Shown here: positions 1 to 4,750 of the stretch, in pieces | Numbering within the stretch: position 1 is the first letter of the stretch | How the letters are laid out: each line of letters begins with the position of its first letter | Assembly (NCBI GenBank): GCA_002731195.1 | Contig: PCAI01000019.1 | Coordinates: 1 to 9,297, forward strand | Direction: 5' to 3' | Origin: Methanobacteriota archaeon | GTDB taxonomy: Archaea; Thermoplasmatota; Poseidoniia; Poseidoniales; Thalassarchaeaceae | DNA length: 9,297 bases | Program-made: the position numbers and the translations under genes | The notes under the pieces: generated by a model | What the model was told of the DNA's origin: nothing | What the model saw: only the letters and a program-made list of their open reading frames with translations | The model's database searches: none

Positions 1-458
1 CTACTATTATAGTAACTAGAGAAGAATTAATGTCTGATATCAGAAACTTTACACAAGAAGTGGATATTGTCCCTAATCATAGTCCAGAATTAGGTAGGAC
101 TGGTTCTCTTCAGGTCGGATTAAACTTCATAATTGAAAACTATTCAAAGAATTTCAAGGCATTGGTTGTACCGATTGATAGACCAGGATTTTCTTCCTCA
201 ACACTTTCAAAATTACTTGCTTTAGATAATACCTCTTGTCCCGGGAAAGATGGTAAAGGCGGCCACCCTTTATTGATTTCAGAATTAGACATAAAAAGAA
301 TACTTGATGAAAATCCTAAAATTCCTCTACGTGAAATAATAAGGCCCGAGAAATTTGAAGTTATCGATGATTTTCTACATCTAAATGTAGATACAGAAGG
401 AGATATTCCAATCCTCATGGAATTTATTTCTTCTTACTACAAGGAGAACTCTTTTTAA
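1..458 (+). CDS. mocA: MocA-like molybdopterin cytidylyltransferase, 5'-truncated
   Basis: This is the C-terminal ~151 residues of a MobA/MocA-type nucleotidyltransferase; the frame is open from base 3, so the ATG at 30 is internal and not the true start. The residues before that ATG (TIIVTREEL) look like the core strand of the NTP-transferase fold. Further along are a GRTGSLQVGL segment (family pattern: small residues, SL..G), ALVVPIDRP (metal-binding D-x-P strand), GHP at 261-269 and a closing NVDTEGDI (the family's DvDTpeD). The N-terminal nucleotide-binding loop (LAAG.S.RMG) would lie upstream, about 45-50 residues away given a usual length near 200. Family role: transfer of CMP (MocA) or GMP (MobA) to molybdopterin. 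MocA is preferred because xanthine oxidase-family enzymes, encoded downstream, usually use the cytosine dinucleotide; this choice is inference. A 22-base gap separates it from the ZIP gene. Confidence 0.8.
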   Translation, partial: TIIVTREELMSDIRNFTQEVDIVPNHSPELGRTGSLQVGLNFIIENYSKNFKALVVPIDRPGFSSSTLSKLLALDNTSCPGKDGKGGHPLLISELDIKRILDENPKIPLREIIRPEKFEVIDDFLHLNVDTEGDIPILMEFISSYYKENSF

Positions 459-480
459 TAAAATCTAGTCAGAAAGTAAT

Positions 481-1299
481 ATGGACATAGTTTCATTTAT
501 TTCTGAATTCGATCCAATTGTTCAGGCTTTAATCGCAGGATTATTTACATGGTTCATGACTGCAGCAGGGGCCGCTTTGGTCATACTATTCAAAGAAATA
601 GATAGAAAAATACTTGATTCTATGTTGGGTTTTGCAGCAGGAGTAATGATTGCTGCGAGTTTTTGGTCATTATTAGCTCCTTCATTAGAACTATCTGAAG
701 GCCTTTCTGTTCCAGTATGGTTTCCTGCTTTGATTGGTTTCTTACTAGGGGGCGTATTAATGAGATTAGTTGATATGTATTTACCTCATTTACATCCAGG
801 GGCACCTCCAGAAGAAACTGAAGGAGTGAAAACAGAGTGGCATAGAAGTATGTTATTAGTTTCTGCAATAACTCTGCATAATATTCCAGAAGGCCTTGCA
901 ATCGGTGTGGCTTTTGGTGCAGCAGCTTCTGGTTTAGAAGGAGCTACACTTGGATCTGCTGTGGGTCTGGCATTAGGTATAGGGATACAGAATTTTCCAG
1001 AAGGAGCAGCAGTTTCTTTACCACTTAGGAGAGAAGGCCTATCTAGAAGAGATAGTTTCCTATGGGGGCAACTTTCGGCGATGGTTGAACCAATTGCTGC
1101 AGTATTAGGTGCCTTTCTAGTAATTGCAATGTCTCCTTTACTTCCTTATGCACTTGCATTTGCCGCCGGTGCAATGATTTTTGTTGTTGCTGAAGAATTA
1201 ATTCCTGAAGCAAACAGAGGAGGCAATGGCGATATAGCAACAATGGGTGTAATGCTAGGGTTTGCCGTAATGATGGTCTTGGATGTCGCTTTCGGTTAA
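481..1299 (+). CDS. ZIP-family divalent metal transporter (GufA-like)
   Basis: A 272-residue polytopic membrane protein of the ZIP (SLC39) family, predicted to import Zn2+, Fe2+ or Mn2+. About eight hydrophobic segments are visible. TM4 carries H133-N-I-P-E137-G, TM5 carries Q170-N171-F-P-E174-G, and TM6 carries E203-P. By alignment from memory with the bacterial BbZIP structure, H133, E137, Q170 and E174 form one metal site; N134, N171 and E203 contribute to the second, where N171 replaces an aspartate. A short loop after TM3 (LPHLHPG, then acidic) could gather metal. The start is the first ATG in frame, 22 bases after the upstream stop; no good Shine-Dalgarno is seen. Metal selectivity cannot be read from the sequence. 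It is not a molybdate transporter, as ZIP proteins carry cations. Its place between two cofactor genes may reflect iron supply for Fe-S clusters, or nothing. Confidence 0.92.
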   Translation: MDIVSFISEFDPIVQALIAGLFTWFMTAAGAALVILFKEIDRKILDSMLGFAAGVMIAASFWSLLAPSLELSEGLSVPVWFPALIGFLLGGVLMRLVDMYLPHLHPGAPPEETEGVKTEWHRSMLLVSAITLHNIPEGLAIGVAFGAAASGLEGATLGSAVGLALGIGIQNFPEGAAVSLPLRREGLSRRDSFLWGQLSAMVEPIAAVLGAFLVIAMSPLLPYALAFAAGAMIFVVAEELIPEANRGGNGDIATMGVMLGFAVMMVLDVAFG

Positions 1300-1307
1300 T
1301 TTATAGA
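1300..1307 (+). promoter_or_regulatory. Candidate archaeal TATA box for xdhC-like gene
   Basis: TTTATAGA overlaps the end of the ZIP gene and resembles the archaeal TATA consensus (TTTAWATA-like). A start of transcription about 26 bases downstream would fall near 1330 and leave a ~12-base leader before the ATG at 1342. AT-rich sequence makes chance matches common, so this is a weak call; the gene may simply be read through from upstream. Confidence 0.25.
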
Positions 1308-1341
1308 GTAATGACAAATATGAGATTCTCCTGAGACGTTC

Positions 1342-2184
1342 ATGACTCGTAGTGTTCTATCTTGGGTTTTAGAAAAGTTAGGACAGGGGCATGATGTCGC
1401 TTTAGCTACTGTTTTAGATTCAAGAGGTAGTGTTCCAGGTAAGCCTGGTGCTAAATTGGCTATGATCAAAAATGGTGAAAAATTCGGTACAATCGGAGGA
1501 GCAGGATTGGAACTAAAAATCGAGAAAGCACTTTATGAATTAATAAAAAATCCGTATAGAATGGCAACACAAGGAGGTAGGATAGAGAATTTTTTACTGT
1601 ACAAGGATGGAAAAGGCAAAGAAGTAACCGCTTTGGACAGTCTCTGTGGTGGTCAGTTGACAGTCTCTTTAGAAGTAATAAATACCTCTCCCAATATTTT
1701 AATCATCGGAGGCGGGCATGTTGGAAAATCACTTTCAACTGTTTGTAATTCAATAGGTTGGGAATACAGTATTTTCGATGTTCGAGAAGAATTTTCTAAC
1801 AAAGAAAGATTCCCAAATGCTGAAGAATTACATAACTCATCAGTTTCTGATTTTTTAGATTCAGAAGATCACTTATCTCTTTCTAGATTCTCAGATATTT
1901 TACTATTGGGGCATGATTGGAGCATAGACCAAGAAATTTTAATTGGGATTTTATCTAAAATTAAAGCAAATCAAAGGCCGAGAATTGGTTGCATAGGCTC
2001 TAAAACAAAATGGTCGGCATTTAGATCCGCTGCCTTAGATGCAAACATTCCTAAATCAATAGTCGATTTTACAAGATGTCCAATAGGCCTGCCTATAGGG
2101 GCACATTCGCCCGAGGAAATAGCAATTTCTATTTGCGCCGAAATTATTTCCATGGATGCAAATAATACTTCAGAGGATAACTAA
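1342..2184 (+). CDS. xdhC: XdhC/CoxI-family molybdenum enzyme maturation factor
   Basis: A 280-residue two-domain XdhC-type protein. In studied members it binds the molybdenum cofactor, supports its sulfuration and delivers it to xanthine dehydrogenase-like enzymes in the cytoplasm. The N-terminal XdhC/CoxI domain shows ATVLDSRGSVPGKPGAK, then GTIGGAGLE, then SLC102GG, the conserved Cys-Gly-Gly. The C-terminal Rossmann domain starts with LIIGGGHVGKSL (glycines 123-125 and 128). It ends with the family signatures IGCIGSKTKW and PIGLPIGAHSPEEIAISICAEI. Small departures from the common family pattern are GSVPG (usually GS.PR) and GGAGLE (usually GGG..E). The start is an ATG 42 bases after the ZIP stop, with only a weak TGAG upstream. 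Together with the MocA-like gene it forms a cofactor-maturation pair for the Mo hydroxylase encoded 2 kb downstream; that link is inference from function and proximity. Confidence 0.93.
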   Translation: MTRSVLSWVLEKLGQGHDVALATVLDSRGSVPGKPGAKLAMIKNGEKFGTIGGAGLELKIEKALYELIKNPYRMATQGGRIENFLLYKDGKGKEVTALDSLCGGQLTVSLEVINTSPNILIIGGGHVGKSLSTVCNSIGWEYSIFDVREEFSNKERFPNAEELHNSSVSDFLDSEDHLSLSRFSDILLLGHDWSIDQEILIGILSKIKANQRPRIGCIGSKTKWSAFRSAALDANIPKSIVDFTRCPIGLPIGAHSPEEIAISICAEIISMDANNTSEDN

Positions 2185-2189
2185 GAATT

Positions 2190-2197
2190 AAGGAGGA
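2190..2197 (+). promoter_or_regulatory. Strong Shine-Dalgarno for the subtilase gene
   Basis: AAGGAGGA lies 6 bases before the ATG at 2204, the best ribosome-binding site in the window. It fixes the start of the lipobox-bearing protease and suggests it is translated from an internal position on a longer transcript. Confidence 0.75.
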
Positions 2198-2203
2198 TTA
2201 AAA

Positions 2204-3424
2204 ATGGTACGAAATTTTATATTTTTTACTTTGACTATAATCTTGTCATCCTCATTTAGTGGTTGTTTGGGTAGTGAAGGAAAACTCTCTACAGAAGATG
2301 ATTATGACATAAATCCATTTGGTGCTTTTAGTGTAGTTGCACCAATAGATACTGGGATTAATGTTTACCATGATCATTTCATAATGGAAGAAGACTATCC
2401 TCAATGGCTTTTAGATGGCTTAGGAGTTACCAAAGTATGTAAAATAACTACTAACGGAACTTGGGAGGAGAGATATAATTCTGACAAAGAATCATGTTGG
2501 GACACTATCGCTTCTACAGATATTGTTTGGTTTAAGGGCACAAAGATAATCGGCACTTCACCTGACAACGATACAGACATTCCAATACTTGATGATCCTC
2601 AAGATGGCCATGGGACCGCTGTCACAGGGGCAGTCTTGAATGCTAACCCCAATGCAGTAATATTTTTTGTAGAAGGCTTTAGTGACGCTGCTGTACTTGC
2701 AGCTGCAAATCAGCCTCTTGTAGACATTATTACTACTAGTTTTGGACCTATAGGATCAATTCCTGTGCCTGGTATTGAGGACGCCACCAAAATAGCAGTT
2801 GTGGAAAAAGGAAAAATACATACAGGGGCAGCTGATAATTCACCTTCTCCTGCAGTACAAGACTCAACTGCCGGGCCCCCTTGGAGTATTGGAATTTCAG
2901 GATATGCCGAAGAAGGCGATGATCAGAAAGAAACCATGAGTGGATCTTATCCAGATGTAGCAGCAGATTGGACTCAAATATTACCCAACCATGATGATAT
3001 TGATGGTTACCATGAAACTTCTGGAACATCATTTGCAACTCCAAGAACTGCTGGTCTACTTTCCAAAGTTATTACTAATTTAAGAGATGAGTTTGGTGAT
3101 TTTTCATCCGGAGCAAATCCAGAAAGTAGGAATAAATACTTAATAAATGGCACTGAAATGAAACTATCAAATGACGATTTAAGAGATGCCCTAAATCTCT
3201 CAGCATGGTATCCTTCATTTTCAACATGGGATCCACTTTCCGGAACGACACCTATTTCTCCAGTTGCACCCTGTACACAAGTTGGCTGGGGCGTTGTTAA
3301 TGAGAGTAATGTTTTACCCATTATTGAACATCTGAATGGTTCTGCTGAAATGCCTAATAGACCTTCTGATGTAGTTTTATGTATGGAAACCAATCAAGCC
3401 ATCCGTGAGTCATACTGGTCGTAG
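2204..3424 (+). CDS. Lipobox-bearing subtilisin-like (S8) serine protease
   Basis: A 406-residue predicted extracellular protease held at the membrane by a lipid. A hydrophobic signal (residues 4-18) leads to a lipobox FSGC with Cys21. The S8 catalytic triad is complete: Asp49 in VAPIDTGI, His136 in DGHGTAVTGA, Ser276 in GTSFATPRTAG. The oxyanion-hole Asn is probably N212 in AADN, where most subtilases have GN. Asp49 is only 28 residues after the lipid Cys, so there is no room for the usual inhibitory prodomain. The Asp-His gap is 87 residues, far longer than in subtilisin, and holds a Cys pair (C79, C98); another pair (C357, C393) lies near the C-terminus, and both could form disulfides outside the cell. 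The start is set by a strong Shine-Dalgarno. The substrate is unknown, and nothing but position ties it to the Mo enzyme. Confidence 0.92.
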   Translation: MVRNFIFFTLTIILSSSFSGCLGSEGKLSTEDDYDINPFGAFSVVAPIDTGINVYHDHFIMEEDYPQWLLDGLGVTKVCKITTNGTWEERYNSDKESCWDTIASTDIVWFKGTKIIGTSPDNDTDIPILDDPQDGHGTAVTGAVLNANPNAVIFFVEGFSDAAVLAAANQPLVDIITTSFGPIGSIPVPGIEDATKIAVVEKGKIHTGAADNSPSPAVQDSTAGPPWSIGISGYAEEGDDQKETMSGSYPDVAADWTQILPNHDDIDGYHETSGTSFATPRTAGLLSKVITNLRDEFGDFSSGANPESRNKYLINGTEMKLSNDDLRDALNLSAWYPSFSTWDPLSGTTPISPVAPCTQVGWGVVNESNVLPIIEHLNGSAEMPNRPSDVVLCMETNQAIRESYWS

Positions 3425-3434
3425 TTTCCGCAGG

Positions 3435-3465
3435 ATTCAATACCTGTTCCTTGTTTGCATTGAAT
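3435..3465. repeat. 7-base inverted repeat abutting the regulator start, possible operator
   Basis: ATTCAAT (3435-3441) and its exact reverse complement ATTGAAT (3459-3465) flank 17 bases, and the right arm ends at the base before the ATG at 3466. The centres are 24 bases apart, a little over two helical turns, which would suit a dimeric DNA-binding protein such as the regulator encoded next. The arms are short and AT-rich, so chance is a real alternative. Confidence 0.3.
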
Positions 3466-4167
3466 ATGCGTAAGGTTGCCATAAGGTGGAATATAAATTC
3501 ACTTCGTGGCTCGAATGAGATTTCTCAAATTCTTGATATTGTTGAGAGGATTGAGATTCTCGGTCACCTTTCAATATCAAAAAGAGGAATAACCCAATTG
3601 GCCGAAATAAAATTACGTGAATTTTCATCTATTGATGACATCTCCAATTTAAGTAATTTTCAAATTATTGACAAATATGAAGAAGATGAGGATAGTATTC
3701 TAGTCAGTTTGTTATGCACTCATCCATTAGCAATTTTAGGATTAGAAATGGAAAATATTCACTTGCAAACTCCGTATAAGTTATGTTCAGAGACTGGCAT
3801 GGAATTAAGGATATCAGGCGTCTCAACATCGGTCAGAAAGTTGGTATCATTAGTTAGAGAATTAATGCCTCCTGATAAGATAAGTGTTCAATCAATAAAA
3901 GGAGATATTGGCAACGGATGGACAGATGAATTAACAAGTAGGCAAAAAGAAATAATTTCTTACGCTGCTTATAGGGGCTATTATGAAGCAGATTCACAAA
4001 CCACACTAAAGAAATTGGCTGACGAACTTGGCATGGCTAGAAGTACACTTGGCGAACATATTCAAAGGGCAGAATTAATTATATTACGTAAAGCCACTGA
4101 AGATTTAAAGTTGCAAAAAGATAATTTAAATCCAAATGCTCAAAGAACTATGACGGATGGGATTTAA
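3466..4167 (+). CDS. HTH_10 (bacterio-opsin activator-like) transcription regulator
   Basis: A 233-residue protein with a C-terminal helix-turn-helix of the HTH_10 family, seen mostly in archaea. The domain runs from L156 (LTSRQKEIISYAAYRGYY) through LKKLADELGMARSTLGEHIQRAE to about residue 208. The N-terminal ~140 residues match no domain I can name; they are mixed alpha/beta with cysteines in LLCTHPLA and YKLCSETG and may sense a ligand or redox state. I chose the ATG at 3466; TTG codons at 3451 and 3460 are in frame but have no better ribosome site, and the protein begins naturally with MRKVAIRW. No Shine-Dalgarno is seen, so the message may be leaderless. Its stop is only 5 bases before the small subunit of the Mo hydroxylase, which suggests co-transcription and a role as the local regulator. 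An inverted repeat at its start hints at self-control. Confidence 0.85.
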   Translation: MRKVAIRWNINSLRGSNEISQILDIVERIEILGHLSISKRGITQLAEIKLREFSSIDDISNLSNFQIIDKYEEDEDSILVSLLCTHPLAILGLEMENIHLQTPYKLCSETGMELRISGVSTSVRKLVSLVRELMPPDKISVQSIKGDIGNGWTDELTSRQKEIISYAAYRGYYEADSQTTLKKLADELGMARSTLGEHIQRAELIILRKATEDLKLQKDNLNPNAQRTMTDGI

Positions 4168-4172
4168 TACGC

Positions 4173-4739
4173 ATGACTCGATTTCGACTCCCAATGATTC
4201 CTGCCTCGGATGAAGTAACTTGGACATCAAGAATAAATGATGTTGATTTTTCTACTACGATAGAAAGCAATTCTATTTTATTGGATGTTCTGAGAAACAA
4301 AGGAGGAAGTCTTGGAACAAAGAGAGGTTGTGATTTAGGCACATGCGGATGTTGTACGGTCTTGGTCGATGGTGTACCAAAATTATCTTGTTTAACTATG
4401 GCCAAGGAAGTTGAGGGTAGTGAAATAATTACAGTTGAAGGCCTATCTCTGGGCCATCACCTTCATCCAATACAGGAAACTTTTGCAGAATATGGAGGGA
4501 GTCAATGTGGTTTTTGTACTCCAGGTTTTTTAGTAGTTATTTCTGCATTACTGGACGAAAATCCAAAGCCCAATGATGAAGAAATAAAAACTGCTATTGA
4601 AGGAAATTTATGCAGATGTACTGGCTATCAACAAATAATAGACTCTGTAAAGGCCGCTTCAGAAATTATGGTAAATGATATAAAAATTCAAGATTCAACT
4701 TCTCCAAAAAGTGATCCTCATCCTGGATTTAATAATTAA
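4173..4739 (+). CDS. Molybdenum hydroxylase small subunit, two [2Fe-2S] clusters
   Basis: A 188-residue iron-sulfur subunit of the xanthine oxidase family (CoxS/HcrC type), which passes electrons between the Mo centre and FAD. The N-terminal plant-ferredoxin-like domain holds the first cluster with C53, C58, C61 and C73 (pattern C-x4-C-G-x-C, then C in LSCL). The C-terminal helical domain holds the second with C112, C115 (QCGFCTPG), C147 and C149 (NLCRCTGY). All eight ligands and the conserved Gln111 next to the Mo site are present. The protein has about 15 extra residues before the first strand and a ~20-residue polar tail after AASEIM. The ATG at 4173 lies 5 bases after the regulator stop with no clear ribosome site; the next in-frame Met is residue 8. 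The large subunit follows after 11 bases. Confidence 0.95.
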   Translation: MTRFRLPMIPASDEVTWTSRINDVDFSTTIESNSILLDVLRNKGGSLGTKRGCDLGTCGCCTVLVDGVPKLSCLTMAKEVEGSEIITVEGLSLGHHLHPIQETFAEYGGSQCGFCTPGFLVVISALLDENPKPNDEEIKTAIEGNLCRCTGYQQIIDSVKAASEIMVNDIKIQDSTSPKSDPHPGFNN

Positions 4740-4745
4740 AAGGTG
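4740..4745 (+). promoter_or_regulatory. Shine-Dalgarno of the large subunit
   Basis: AAGGTG starts right after the small-subunit stop and sits 5 bases before the ATG at 4751. AGGTG is a good match to the 3' end of archaeal 16S rRNA and supports the long N-terminal extension of the large subunit as real. Confidence 0.6.
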
Positions 4746-4750
4746 TTTTT

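Noticed and set aside
30..458. A complete 142-residue gene starting at the ATG at 30
   Set aside because: The frame is open to the left edge and the residues before the ATG match the NTP-transferase core strand, so the gene is truncated by the window rather than short.
481..1299. Molybdate transporter serving the Mo enzyme
   Set aside because: The HNIPEG and QNFPEG motifs are those of ZIP cation carriers; molybdate is an oxyanion moved by ABC-type systems.
1322..1330. Short palindrome GAGATTCTC before the xdhC-like gene as a terminator or operator
   Set aside because: Arms of four bases with a one-base centre cannot form a stable hairpin and are expected by chance.
3007..3393. 128-residue open frame on the - strand
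   Set aside because: It lies wholly inside the subtilase gene, whose frame carries the catalytic Ser motif; the antisense product shows no recognisable domain or ribosome site.
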